A DNA stretch of 64,000 nt, from NCBI GenBank assembly GCA_018873225.1, contig JAEILZ010000004.1, positions 4,464,001-4,528,000 on the forward strand, written 5' to 3'. The notes under the pieces were generated by a model. That model was not told the DNA's origin. It searched no databases and was given only the letters and a program-made list of their open reading frames with translations. Positions 34,338-46,228 of this stretch are shown here, one piece after another; the stretch's first letter is position 1; every line of letters starts with the position of its first letter. The DNA comes from [Phialemoniopsis] sp. UDSM-2020. Taxonomy: Eukaryota > Ascomycota > Sordariomycetes > Thyridiales > Thyridiaceae. The position numbers were made by a program, and so were the translations under genes.

Positions 34338-35619
34338 CTAGCCTCTCATGGCGTCTGGCAAGGAGTCTGCATTCTCGACTAGCAACAGTGGCTCTTTCAG
34401 CATGCCCTGCCACTCCGACGGTAGTTCCTCAGCGATGGCCCGGACTTCACGAGCACCGGTCATGCCCACATCCCACATCCCTCGCAGCGCGAGCAACATA
34501 GCAAAGTAGTGGGCGAGTATGACGAGAGCCCGCGGGCGCCGCTGAGCGACCAAGTCGAAGAACTTGGCGTCTACCAGTATGGGAAAGATGACAAGCTCCC
34601 GGGCCACTCCATGGGGTAGGGTTTTGTTATTTCTCAACTTCCAGAAGCCACCGACGCAGCTCAACGTAGTCTGGTACGCACGGCATACCTCATCGTCCCA
34701 GGGCTCAGAGAGCTCGTGGGGTTCTTGTCTGCTTAGCAGGTGGTCAAGCTCGCCGAGATTCCGCAGATTATCTATGTCCTCGAGCGCTTGACTGACGAAT
34801 GAGATCATCTGGCAGCCGACCGATTCGGGGTTGCCACTGGCCAGAAGCATGGCGTTGACAAACGTGACACGGGTGGCGCCAGTCATCCGCAACCATTCGA
34901 TGGGAGGAATGTATGGGCTCAATGAACGGTGCTGTAACCTCATGAAGCCGTAAATGCGGAGGGCACTGGAGGCGATACAGGCGTAGTCCACATTGTCTGC
35001 GCTTAATCGAGCAACGTCCTTATTGTGCTCGTGGAGTGTCATGGCCAGATATGTCGTGACGTGATCCATGGCATCCGAGTCACCAGGGCCAGACTTGTGC
35101 AGTATGTGCAGAGCTGACATGAGATAGACGCTGTTCAGGACCGCATCGGACTCGAAGGCCATGCGGCACATTCCGGGACCCCAGATCTGCTGGGAGGAGT
35201 CGTCGGCGGCTAGGGAAGGGCCCGTTTCCGTGGCGTAGTGGTAGAAGAGGCGAACCTCGAGCTTCCGGCGCGCTTCCGTCTCAGGGAACTTCGGTGCCCC
35301 CATCCCTGATTCCTGCTTCAGCTGGCTGGGGTGGGCTGGAAAATCAAGGTTCTGCGTCTGATTGGCATTGCCGTAGACGCACTCCAGATCTAGCCTCGAG
35401 CAGTTGCGGCAGATTGGCTTGGCTTCGTCACACTACAGGGGTCATGGCCGTTGTGAGCGAGAGCATGGCTTGGAAGGATCACCATCTCCTTACCTTTACA
35501 CGGCGGGACCTGCATTTCTGGCAGCCTGTCCGACATTTTCTGTGGAACAACTTAGCGTGCCGGGGTCTGGAAGGTAACTGTGTGCTATCGCCTAGATCAT
35601 CGGAGCGTGGGGAATGCAT
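34338..35619 (-). CDS. Zn2Cys6 transcription factor
   Basis: Two exons (35494-35619, 34338-35432) and a 61-bp intron give 406 residues. The first 30 residues (MHSPRSDDLGDSTQ...) lead to the zinc cluster RTGCQKCRSRRVKCDEAKPI followed by CRNCSRLDLEC. Cys33, 36, 43, 50, 53 and 60 are the ligands, with intron 1 falling before the third. The rest is the short helical regulator domain found in many fungal C6 proteins (RLFYHYATETGPSL, then MAFESDAVLNSVYLMSALHI, and a LVILAHYFAMLLALRG segment near the C-terminus). It has the length and shape of regulators that often sit in metabolic clusters. Flanked by a hydrolase and a glycosyltransferase, it is a natural candidate to control them, which is inference. 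Confidence 0.88.
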
Positions 35620-36031
35620 GTTGAGGCGAGCAGTGTGCACCAGCATCTACAGGGGCACTTGCTTGTGGTGATGAGCGGGTTGAATCTGGGGGGAATGAAC
35701 GAGAACGAGCTGCAGATGTTTTAAAAAGGTTTAGGGGATAGCCTGAGGAAATGTATGGCCCCATCGGATCCATATATGGACGAGCTGGGGTGGCGGCGCT
35801 AACAATAGCCTGGGCTTCCGAATGCGAATGCGGTGGCTCAGCGGCGTAGCAATACGCATCGAGGCGGCCAAGCCCGAAACCGGGCAGTCAGCAGAGTAAG
35901 TCTACCGAGAACACTCAACTTGATATCATATGCAAGGTCTATCTGTTCTAGTATTATTCTAATGATACGAGGGTGCTATGGTGTAGTCTATACGGAGATC
36001 ACCTATTCTATTCTAACCGATGAATCCATCT
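35620..36031. other. intergenic, no gene seen
   Basis: Promoter of the C6 regulator and 3' flank of the UDP-glycosyltransferase. No supported frame. Confidence 0.5.
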
Positions 36032-37718
36032 CTACGCCTTGCCAGAGCTCGCAAGCTTTGCAATGATATCCGCTGCACCGTATCTTCCTGGCGTCTTCTT
36101 GGCTTCTACCCCCAGAATTCGTGCCTTTTCTCTAAACGCCCTGCCCTCGTCACTGTCGGCAATCACTCGGAAGACAGCATCGCTAATGCAGTCTGCATTC
36201 CATGACGGGGCAGTCTCGGAGCATGCCCAGAGACCAATACCAAATGGTTCGGCCAGAGCGGCAAAGCTATAGAGATCTGCCCAGAGAGGGAGAATGACAT
36301 GAGGAACACCGCCGCTGTTATGTCAAATTAGCAACCGAGCTGCATGTACTAGAGTAGGGAACCGTAGTACTTACTATACACCCTCGTGGTAACAGTTGGC
36401 ACCTCCGTGGTGTACAAAGGCGACGATATGTCCGCTTTCCAGAATTGCAGTCGGATCAACCGTGAGCCAGCTCTCCACCTTGAGTCTGCCGTCCTTGATA
36501 TAGCTCTGCAGAGGCGCGATGCAGTCATCGGTGTACCCGACACCCTTTTGGAGCTTCCACAGGATCTGTACACTGCTCTGATCGAGGATCTTCTTGATGG
36601 CTCCTGCCATGGCGATCGCCTGCGCTTTGTTATAGTCGACGGTGCTTCCGAGGTTGATCAAGATGGTTGGACCCCGTTCAAGCCAAGCGTACAGCTTGGG
36701 GTCTTGTTCGGCAGCCGGAGCTACAGACAGGACGATCGGCCCGACGGCCGTGGCGTTCCGAGGAATAACCTCCAGGGGCACGCTGGCCCCTTCCATGGAC
36801 GGAGTGATGATTGGCGAGTCTTCACGGTGAAGCTTCAGGATATCAAACGAATCCGTCAATCCATGCTCGGCGAAGTACTTCCTCTTCTCTTTGAGGCTCT
36901 TCAAAGTCAACACGCTGTAGGCCAAGCGGACTGTTTGGTACACATTGGCCGGAATCTGAGACCAGGGTACCGGAAATGGTATGCCAGAGCCGACACTATC
37001 GAGAAATTAGAATGAAGTGATCGTTTGAAGGGAGAGACTGTTATGCTTACGCTGGGTATTTCCAGAAGAAACCACCACGGGGCTGCACTCCGCCGAACAA
37101 GTCCAGCATCTCATTTGGCGAGATGGTTGCGTGAACTCTGTTGTTCTGCCGGGCAGCATCCATCGCAATGACAAACTGGTGGTCCAGCACGACCACAGCC
37201 GGGTCGATCTCGGCGATGATGGCGCTCATCTCATTATACAAGTCCATGTACTCTTGCGCAGGCCACGGTGAGAGGTACACTTCCATCCTCTGGCACATTT
37301 CGCCGATGCCTGCCAGCCCGGGTGGGCTTGTGTGAGCATCGCTGCCGAGTCCAATCACCGCGCCGAGCATCTCGACGTAATCCCGGCCAGCAGTCAGCGT
37401 GTGGAACTTGACTGGCTTCGCACCCTGTTGCTTGGCTACCGCCAGCTCCGAGAGGCGCTGGACCTTCTTCTCCAGCCGGGGAAAGGAGGCATAGTGCTGC
37501 TGTATCCCGGGGTAGCGTTCTAGCAGGGCCTGAGTGGTGGCCAAGTGCACGTTGGAGAACCCATGATGCGGCAAGACAATGAAGAGAGCAGTGTTGTTGA
37601 CGCCCAGGACTGGTGGGGCGTAGACCTGCCCCTTTTGGTCCGACTGCGTCGTTATGAGCAGTCCGACAAGCGCGACCACGACGGCGATCAGAGCCGACAA
37701 ACCACGTGCCGACAACAT
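36032..37718 (-). CDS. UDP-glycosyltransferase (GT1 type)
   Basis: Three exons (37051-37718, 36375-36995, 36032-36314) with introns of 55 and 54 bp give 523 residues. The start ATG at 37718 gives an N-terminal hydrophobic segment (LSALIAVVVALVGLLI), a signal anchor or signal peptide. The acceptor-binding half contains LPHHGFSNVHLATTQALLER, the usual GT1 opening with a catalytic-type His (PHHGF). The donor half has PTILINLGSTVDYN, WKLQKGVGYTDD, and the family signature VAFVHHGGANCYHEGVYGGVPHV (residues 416-438), then LPLWADLYSFA. It transfers a sugar, most likely from UDP-glucose, to a small lipophilic acceptor. No C-terminal membrane anchor is present. The neighbours (acyltransferase, regulator, hydrolase) suggest a glycoside that is further acylated. 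Confidence 0.9.
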
Positions 37719-38268
37719 CGGGCAATGCAAGTTTATAATGCAGAAGCTTTGTACAGAAGCTCTGCAGTCGCAAAAGGAAGAAACAAACGAAAAGAACGAA
37801 TGGAAGGAAAGGAACTGACAATTGCACAAGAAAATTGCTGAAGACAATTTTTCAGGCGGCCCATAGGGCTGGGATAAGAAGGATCCATCCAGTAAGCCTT
37901 TAGTGCCACGCCATCTGGGCATTAAGGATTAAGGTATCAAATTAAGCCCAAGATAAGACTCATGTCAGTCACCACCCATGCCAAATGCTGACGATGGGGA
38001 CCAAAATGGTGCGAGGAGCGGTGCAGTGGAGAGCGAAGTACGCTTATTACTGGGACTGTATTAGCGTGAAGCAGCCGTTGGGATTTTGATCCATGCCAAT
38101 CCGACCGAGCTCTCCGGACCATGGCATCTTGTTGCTTTTCTCGGTTCCTATTATTTCGCTACGGAGTAATGCTCTAAAGCAAAGATGGACTCGTAGCTTA
38201 CGATTATAGAAGCGGGGGACTCCAGCCCATTCATCTCGATCATCCTCGCTGCGCCGTTTGGCGACACA
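37719..38268. other. shared promoter region of divergent genes
   Basis: 550 bp between the UDP-glycosyltransferase and the acyltransferase, transcribed away from each other, so the two may be co-regulated. No gene inside. Confidence 0.55.
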
Positions 38269-39815
38269 ATGGCTGGCCTGTTCGGGTCACTGTTCGGGCT
38301 CGGCGCAAAGCCGTCCCCAAGTTGGGTCCCCTCAGACGACGTGATCCCCGGATTTGCCCTGGATGATACGGGGCCGAACCGTGGTATCATGCTAAATTGG
38401 ACCATGCATTTCGATGCTGTATTCGATGCCGAAAAGCTGAGGCGCTCACTGGAACACCTCTTGGAGACAGGCAACTGGAAGAAGATTGGAGGAAGGCTCC
38501 GAGTGGATGTACGTTGACTTAAAGGTCATCTGTGTCTTTACGATGTAATTGACTGGTGAGATAGGCCAACGGCAAACTGGAGATCCATGTCCCGGAAACT
38601 TTCACAGCTGATCGCCCTGCGTTCCGATACAAGCACACTACCTACGACATCAAGTTGTCTGAACACCCGGTTGTCTCACGTATTCCAGTTGCTACGGCCA
38701 GCCCGTCAAGTCGGCCCATTCTCACCGACTTTGCCGAACCTGACGTGGTCAATATCGACCAACTTCTGAACTCGGACCTGCCCCAGCTCGGCCTTCACAT
38801 CATCTCTTTCACCGATGCGACCCTTGTCGACCTCATCTGGCCGCACACCATGTCAGATGCGATGGGGTGTCACGATCTTATCAAGAATTGGTGTCATGTT
38901 CTCAGTGGTCGAGAGAACCTAGTCAGCCCCTTCCTCGGGTACCGCGCTGACCCGCTAGAAGCCATTCTTGCACTTCCCGAGGAAAAGTGTGAGCCTTGGG
39001 CCCTGCAAGATGGCGTCCTCAAAGGCCTGGGCATGGTGATATTTGCTATCCGTTTTCTGATCGGCATTCTGTGGCACCCGTCTACGGAGCAGCGCATCAT
39101 CTTCTTTCCGGCACGAGCCATGGCCGCCCTGAGGAAACGTGCTGCTGCTGACGTCGGTGACGGAACATTTCTCAGCGACGGAGATCTACTCACGGCCTGG
39201 TGCACGCGTCTGGCGTCCGACGGCACGCGGCCCGTCAGTGTCCTTAATGTGGTTGAGCTGCGCAGCCGGGCGCCGGCGGGCGTGTTCGACTCGGCGGGAG
39301 CCTACGTGCAGAACCTAGTGGTCTCGGCCTTCACCACGTTCAAGCGCGGCGCGGTGCACGGCTCGCCACTCGGCGAGACGGCGCTGAGCCTGCGGCGGTC
39401 GCTCGCCGCGCAGGTATCGGCGGGGCAGGTGGTGGCAATGGCACGGATGATGGCGAAGAGGGTAGGCCGCGACGGCGAGGGTGCACAGCTGCCAGTTGTG
39501 GGTGAGCCTAGCGCGCAGCTGGTCGTCTTCTCGAACTGGATGAAGGGCAAGTTCTTTGACATCGCGGACTTTGGAGCCGCCGTGGTCAAGGGCGGCCAGG
39601 GGAAGCCGGTGTACATGCAGGTGAGGATGCTGGGCAAGGTTAGCCCGACGGTGCGCAACGTTTTCAACTTCCTGGGTAAGGACGCAGCAGGGAACATCTG
39701 GGCCAACGCAGTGCTCACGCCCGCGGTCTGGTCAAAGGTCGACGCGGAGCTGGAGTTGTTGGGGCAGGCCAGCGCCGAGAAAGCGATGCTATTTTTAGGG
39801 GGTCATGATAGATGA
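38269..39815 (+). CDS. BAHD-type acyltransferase
   Basis: Two exons (38269-38508, 38565-39815) and a 56-bp intron give 496 residues. The BAHD/transferase family plan is visible. The N-terminal half has NWTMHFDAVFDAEKLRRSLE then KKIGGRLRVDANGKLEIHVP, and the catalytic HxxxD is HTMSD (His174, Asp178, in WPHTMSDAMGCHD). The C-terminal half has TFLSDGDLLTAWCTRL and FDIADFGAA at about residue 415, where classical enzymes have DFGWG; here the Trp is replaced. Such enzymes move acyl groups from CoA thioesters to hydroxyls or amines; fungal members act in secondary metabolism. It is divergent from the glycosyltransferase, sharing a 550-bp promoter. Substrate unknown; active-site His and Asp are intact. 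Confidence 0.88.
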
Positions 39816-40200
39816 AAGCCCATGGATGCCTTGTTGACGGCAAGTCTTCGATTTACCTCGATGAGGACATTCAGAAGCGAGCACTGAACCAGATCAACCG
39901 CATTCACGACTGTATTTCGTATCTTGTCAGTCAAAGTGTCGTATCCGTCCAAGATAGGGAGGTTGGGCGGAGACTGGCTGGCTCTGGACCTGGTGCTACC
40001 CCCACCTAATTTTGTCCTTCCCTTCTGGCTGGCGCCAAATGCGACTGCCCCGCCACTAGAGTGGGCGAAATCTCCTTTTGCATCTTGACCGCTTCCATCG
40101 TCAACTCCCCCAAGCAAACGGCAAGATTGGTGCTTAGTACCCAATCCGACAGTAAACAGTTACGGAGAGCTCGTCGACTGGTTCAATTGCCCCCAAAAAG
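39816..40200. other. intergenic, no gene seen
   Basis: Promoter of the mevalonate diphosphate decarboxylase gene. Minus-strand frame 39803-40144 has no recognisable domain. Confidence 0.5.
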
Positions 40201-41483
40201 ATGGCAGACAACAAGGTCTACCGGGCCAGCACCACGGCTCCGGTCAACATTGCCGTTGTCAAGTAAGTTAAGCGCCAGCTCGTGAACGCCCCTCCCTCCC
40301 TTACTCTTCGTGTCCTATATCTGCGACGAGACTGTTGACCTCTGGCTCCTTGCCGTGCTACAGGTACTGGGGAAAGCGCGATACCAAGCTCAACCTACCG
40401 ACCAACTCCTCTCTCTCCGTCACCCTCGCCCAGTCCGATCTGCGTACCCTCACCACCGCATCCTGCTCCGCCGCATACCCCTCCGACCAGGGCGACACCC
40501 TCCTCCTCAATGCCGAGCCCTCCGATGTCTCGGGCGCCCGTACTCAGGCCTGCTTCCGTTCCCTGCGTGCTCGCCGCGCCGCCCTCGAAGCCAACGACTC
40601 ATCCCTCCCCAAGCTGAGCGCCATGCCCCTCAGGCTCGTCTCCGAGAACAACTTCCCCACCGCCGCCGGCCTGGCCTCCTCCGCCGCCGGCTTTGCTGCC
40701 CTGGTGCGCGCCATCGCCAACCTCTACGAGCTCCCCGACAACCCTTCGCAGCTAAGCATGATCGCCCGCCAAGGGTCCGGTTCGGCCTGCCGCAGTCTGT
40801 TTGGCGGCTACGTGGCGTGGAGGATGGGCGAGGAGGCAGATGGTAGCGATTCGCTCGCCGAGCAGGTTGCTCCCGCCTCGCACTGGCCCGAGATGCGCGC
40901 CCTCATCCTCGTCGTGTCGGCGGCCAAGAAGGACGTCGGGTCCACCTCGGGCATGCAGCAGACCGTCGCCACATCGAGCCTCTTCCAGCAGCGGGTGCGC
41001 GAGGTGGTCCCCGCCAACATGGCCAAGATGGAGAAGTCGATACAGGACAAGGACTTTGCGGCCTTTGCCGAGGTCACGATGCGCGACTCCAACTCGTTCC
41101 ACGCCACCTGCTCCGACTCTTACCCTCCCATCTACTACATGAACGACGTCTCGCGCGCGGCGGTGCGGGCGGTGGAGGCTGTCAACGAGGCGGCTGGCAG
41201 GACCGTGGCTGCGTACACTTTCGATGCCGGCCCGAACGCTGTCATCTACTACCTGGAGAAGGATGCTGAGGCCGTCGTGGGCACGTTTGCGGCTGTTGTT
41301 GGCGGTGCTAGCGGGTGGAAGGAGGGTGCGACGTCGCTGAAGTCCGGCATCACGCTGAACGAGACTGTGGCTTCCATCTTGAAGGATGGAGTCAGCAGAG
41401 TCATCATGACTGGTGTAGGCGAGGGTCCCGAGAAGACTGATGTCTTCCTGGTCGAGGAGAACGGAGAGCCGGCCAAGCGGTGA
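40201..41483 (+). CDS. ERG19: diphosphomevalonate decarboxylase
   Basis: Two exons (40201-40262, 40364-41483) and a 101-bp intron give 393 residues. The start ATG follows AAAAG and gives MADNKVYRASTTAPVNIAVV, joined to KYWGKRDTKLNLPTNSSLSV, the conserved N-terminus of this enzyme. The GHMP-kinase-fold motifs are present: NFPTAAGLASSAAGFAALV (phosphate loop), RQGSGSACRSLFGGYVAW (residues 156-173), and SYPPIYYMND and YTFDAGPNAVIYYL in the C-terminal half. It converts mevalonate 5-diphosphate to isopentenyl diphosphate using ATP, the last step of the mevalonate pathway in the cytosol feeding ergosterol and terpenoids. A single-copy essential gene in fungi, it marks the return to core genome after the accessory block. 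Confidence 0.97.
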
Positions 41484-42296
41484 TCCGGGGCCATTGCGTG
41501 CCGGGGAGAGCCCCCCTGGCCCTGACTATCTAGACGAAAAGTAATGTCGATACCTTTGATACCAATTATACAAAGCCATGTTTGCGTAGCTGTAAGACCC
41601 CAGCTTGTGAATATCAATATGTCTCAAAGCCAAGGAGCTTCCCTAGTGATCAGCAATTGTGACTGCCCAACATGTCGTATGTAGCGCCTAAAATTAGGGA
41701 GCGAAATGCGAATGGGTACTCATTGGGGGTGTTCTTGGGCGATCTAGGCGCTAAACCCCATAGGAAGGCCGTTATGGCGGGCACTACGTCACGCTAATAA
41801 AGGAGCAGAGCCTCCTAATTCCAGTGGGGTAGTACAGCGGCACAGGGGACAAACTGGTCATCTTGGCCTCAACTCCAGTTTGCGAGACGCGTCAAGCAGG
41901 AGCACCCAGAGAGCACCCAGAGAGCTTGAGGAAGTTGCTTTCCATATCTGCATTCATTCACTCTCTTCTCACCTCAAACTTCCTGTCAACACACAACACA
42001 AGGTGGACTTTGAATGAGATATTCACCACCAGAGACCTCGCACCTGATCTCATCTCGTCCCTAGATTGTACGCCTACGTTACCTACGTTACGCGAGCACA
42101 CAGCGCACCTCATCATTCAGCCTCTCATTCTTATCCTTCACATTCCCTCATATCTCACCTACAACGCAGCAATAATCCTCTGCTAGCCATCGCACTACCT
42201 GATTCAATCAAACAATCAGACTCAGACTGAGATCCTAGACCTTGTACTGGAACCTCCCTCACCTACCAGACCAATGTCGCCAGCAACACAATCAAC
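41484..42296. other. intergenic, no gene seen
   Basis: 3' flank of ERG19 and a CT/CA-rich promoter and leader of the RUS-family gene. A short duplication (gagagcaccca, near 41905-41925) is visible. Confidence 0.5.
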
Positions 42297-43651
42297 ATGA
42301 GCAAGATCTGCGACATCGACCAGGCCGGTAATGTGGTCTGCACATATACCGAGTCTGGGAAGGAGGGCATCCACGTGGTACGTTTGAATGGCAGTGCCTC
42401 CAATCCTTATCGCACTGTTGATGCTGACCTTCCCTTCAGGATAAAACCAAGGTCCCCCTTGGCAAAGCCATCTTCTATGCCTTCCTGCCTGCGGGCTTCC
42501 CTCACAGCGTCACCGATGACTATCTCTCCTACCAGCTCTTTGACTCCCTGCAGGCTTTCTCTTCTTCCATCGCCTCTCTCCTAGCCAACCGTGCCGTGCT
42601 TGAGGGCCTGGGCGTCGGTAATGCCGACCAGTCTCCCACGGCCGCGCTCGTCCTCCAGATCATCCAGGACACCTTCTCGCGCTTGGCCACCATCCTCTTT
42701 GCCCATCGTATGGGACAGGCCATCGAGCCCGAGGCCAAGTCGTACCGCTTCATGGCCGACATCTTCAACGACTGCTCGCTCTTTCTTGACCTGCTCCTGC
42801 CGGTCCTCCCGCTGTTTCCCAAGATCACCGTCATGGTAACTGCCAGCATCCTGAGGTCACTCTGCGGCGTGTCCGCCAATGCAAGCAAGGCCAGTTTGTC
42901 AGCGCACTTCGCTAAGGTCGGCAATCTCGCGGAGCTGAACGCCAAGGAAGCGTCTCAGGAAACCGTCGTGAGCCTCGCCGGCATGCTGACCGGCACCCTC
43001 GTCGTCCACATGGTCAAGGACAAGAAGGCCGTGTGGTGCTGGATGGTCGTCCTGCTGGGCGTCCACCTCTACATGAACTACCGTGCGGTCTGCGCCGTCA
43101 AGATGCTCACCCTCAACCGGCAGCGCGCGACGATAGTGTTTCGCGAGTACCTGGACAACGGCAAGATCGTGACGCCCGAGCAGGCTTCGAGGCGGGAGAG
43201 CATCATCCTCAAGGGGCGTGGTCGCCTTTGGAGCAAGAGCGGCGACTACGAGGGCACCTGCGAGTTCGGCACCTACGGCGACGTCATGAACTGGAACCCC
43301 TGGGGCTACCATCGCTACGTCTTCGAGACGGAGACGTACTACATGGGCATCTGGCACTGGCGGTCGAGCTTCTACATCCGCATCGCCATGAAGGAGGGCA
43401 GCGATGCCTCGTACGGACCTCTTCTGGCCTGGTTCGACGCCGTGACCCACGCCTACCACTTTGACCAGGCCCTTAAGGACGGCTTGGACAGCCACTACGA
43501 GAGTGAGGGACACCATGGCTACATCACGCAGGAGACCAAGGATACGGTCCTCGGGGCGCTGCGCTCGGCCGGTTGGGACATTGACAATAACCAGCTCGAG
43601 ACCATGTCTCCTGTTCGCATCCGTGTGGGCGAAAGCAAGAAGGGCATGTAG
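42297..43651 (+). CDS. RUS family protein (DUF647)
   Basis: Two exons (42297-42377, 42440-43651) and a 62-bp intron give 430 residues. The family pattern is clear. A KAIFYAFLPAGFPHSVTDDY opening is followed by LSYQLFDSLQAFSSSIASLL. Then come RMGQAIEPEAKSYRFMADIF, a hydrophobic LDLLLPVLPLFP, ASILRSLCGVSANASKASLSAHFAKVGNLAELNAKEASQET, and a membrane-like WCWMVVLLGVHLYMNY followed by the NRQRA segment. This is the DUF647 core of ROOT UV-B SENSITIVE proteins and of animal C16orf58. Length is close to typical members. The molecular role in fungi is unknown; plant members act in vitamin B6 and light responses. The C-terminal 150 residues are soluble. Confidence 0.9.
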
Positions 43652-44287
43652 ACGATTTCTTCTTTTTCCTCTATTCAGCACATTGCTCTTCTCACCTTTG
43701 GCGCTTGACACTCTTCCCTCTGTTTTGACAGCTCTTCGTCTTTCAACAACTCCAATCAATTTCGAAAGGTGGTCGTTGCTAACACCGTCTCGCTACAGCC
43801 TCCGTCACGTCTGAAAAGGAGACCGTACGGTCACACCTCGGCGGATTTCATCACCCGGGCCAGCAGGCACCCAAGAAGGATTGAACTAGACTGCCCATAG
43901 GAGGGACATGGAGGTATGGAGTTTAGGCGTTTTCACGGAAACACGAGGCAGAGCCCTCGTAAGGAGCCATAGGGATTTGGTTTTGGTCCGTGATGAAGTG
44001 TGAATTGGGATTTGTACAAGAGATACCTTTTTGACGGCAACAGGCTGCAGCAGCCATGGAACTGGTTCTGCCCCCAGCCTTATGCTGCCGCGTTCCGCAT
44101 CTAATTAAATCTTCCATTACTTTTCCTCTTCCGAAACTCTGCAAAAAGAACGCCTTCCCATGGTGTCATGCATATGCTAGGTAAATCCACATCTTCGTAC
44201 ACTTTGACCCTTTGGGGGCGCACGCCATCCCCCGTGAGTATATATATATCGTCTCAAGTAATCTTTCCGTCCCTTCTTTTTTCCCCA
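43652..44287. other. intergenic between convergent genes
   Basis: 3' flanks of the RUS-family and cytochrome c heme lyase genes; a (TA)n run at about 44241-44250. No gene seen. Confidence 0.5.
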
Positions 44288-45155
44288 TCAGACAAGGCCG
44301 AAGCCCTTGAGGAAGCGCATCTTGACGCCCTCCCAGCTGTTGAGCTTGGGCCGCACGTCGAGGTAGAAGCTGACCTGCTGGCCGGCGGCGTTCTTGCGGC
44401 CCTCGTAGAAATCGATCACGTAGTCGACCTTGGTGCCGCAGCGGTCGACGACCCAGTCGTGGCGGTCAAAGGGCGCCGTGTAGCCGAGTAAGGTGTTGAT
44501 GCGGGCCTTGGGGGTCATGTTGCGGCTGTCGCCCATGAAGGAGTGGAGTTTGGGACCGCCGCACCTAGTAGGAAGAAAGCACATACTGTCAGTATCGTCT
44601 GCTGCGTCACAGAGCGTAGGGCGGGACCCAAGGAGAAGGGGGAAGAAAGAAAACGTACTGGCCGGGCCCGGTCCCCGTGTAGGGCGCCTCCCACTCCTTG
44701 ATCTGCTTCCAGGCGCGCTCGTTGACGGCGTTGTGGATGGGCACGATGGTGGCCATGTCGGCCGTGCGCGCCGAGTCGTGGCCCTTGCGCCGCATGGCGT
44801 CGAAGAACATCTTCTCGGATGGGTAGATCCAGTTCCCCGTGCTCTTGTCGGCGCCCGTCTCGGCCTCGTGGTTGGCGGGGCAGGCCGAGGCGCCCGTCTC
44901 GGTCGTCCGCGGGATGGAGGAGATCTCGCGCGAGACGGAGAGGGCATCAGCGGAGGAGGAGGAGGGGCCGGTCGGTGGTATCCTCGGGTGCTGCGGTGGG
45001 AGGGCGGCGTGTGGTGATGGTGTTGAGGGCGGTGCTGCGTTTTGCGCCTGCTGCAGCCAGGCTTCTCGGGACTTGTGGTCGACTGGGCAGACGGCGGGAG
45101 CAGCAGCAGCAGCATCGCCTGCGCCGGCTGGGCTTGTGTGTTTGTTGTCCGCCAT
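44288..45155 (-). CDS. CYC3: holocytochrome c synthase (cytochrome c heme lyase)
   Basis: Two exons (44659-45155, 44288-44564) and a 94-bp intron give 257 residues. Two Cys-Pro heme-regulatory type motifs are present, CPVDH at residues 23-27 and CPANH at 92-96, separated by a Pro/Ser linker. The lyase domain follows: [40 protein letters not shown], then [20 protein letters not shown], and [25 protein letters not shown] to [11 protein letters not shown] near the end. It attaches heme to apocytochrome c through its CxxCH cysteines at the inner mitochondrial membrane, intermembrane-space side (Neurospora cyt-2). The frame stays open upstream with further ATGs, so a longer N-terminus is possible; the chosen start gives the normal family length. 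Confidence 0.94.
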
Positions 45156-46228
45156 GTTTGTAGAGGTAACTGGACTGCTATTCGTTTTGCGAGAGGTCGT
45201 GGCCGCTGCTGCTACGGCAGTGGCGATGGTGGCGGCGGGCTCGTTCTTGTGGTCGAGGAGAGCAAGATCTACCAGGTCCTGGTTCATTTTGAATCCATCC
45301 TGCGCGTGGTACTTGTCTGTGTGTCGTGAATACCGGGTTTGTGTAATGCGTGGGTTAGAAGACAGAACAGGTCTGGTCGGATGATTTTCCATTGAGGTCC
45401 CGGAAGATGCCATCTGGGGAAGTTTTGGGCGGGTCAATTCGATGGTATCAATTGACTGGCGGCGCCAAGCCAACTCTCGGACTGGCCGCCAGTCATCGGG
45501 AGCAGCTGGCAGTCAGCTGACCTTCTAGATCCAATTGATTTTCGGGCGTCTGGGTCGCGCCTGGGCGCCAAGAAACGGCGCATGTCAATTCAGCAATTCA
45601 GTGACCGAATTTGGGGGGAGCCAAACGACGCGATGCTTTTTGTCAGCAGAACCAGAACCACGCCCTGATGGAACATGGCTCGTGGTGAACGATTTCTTGG
45701 ATTAAGTGAGTAATCGCATGGATGAGACCATCACGAGCACAATCTTCATCGCTTCCTGGATGGTTCGTGAGCGAGGCGCATTCAACGCTCACCCAAGGTG
45801 TTTTCAAGAGCCGGGCACTTCATTCATGTCAATCAGTGAGGGCGTTTCACGGATCATTCATCATATCACAGGCATATGGGCATGATTAGGTATCGTCAAC
45901 TTTTGATATATTGTCATTTCATATCATTGACTTAAAAGATAGTCTTTCCTTCGAACAAGGGGGGTATTCCAGGAATTCAACACCAACTTCCCAAAAACAT
46001 TGCGAGTACTCCGTGACAATGCCTTTCGCCCCGTTCCTTTCGCCTTGTTTGAATCAGACAAAAGTGAAGAGGCCAGCCAGCTCATCACAATGCTACCACT
46101 TCATTACTGGAGAATCCAAGTTTCTCCGCTACTCCATCATGCAGCGATGATGAACAAACATGATCTTGTATGATCCTAATAGTTGTTGAGTTGTGTGTAA
46201 CGAGCGTGAGGAGGACCGATCCGCCCAT
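45156..46228. other. intergenic, no gene seen
   Basis: Promoter of the heme lyase gene (possible extra in-frame N-terminal codons up to about 45300) and 3' flank of the sugar transporter. No other supported frame. Confidence 0.5.

Noticed and set aside
42899..43759. 286-codon antisense frame over the RUS-family gene
   Set aside because: Shadow of a well-supported DUF647 coding region with the same codon-bias explanation.
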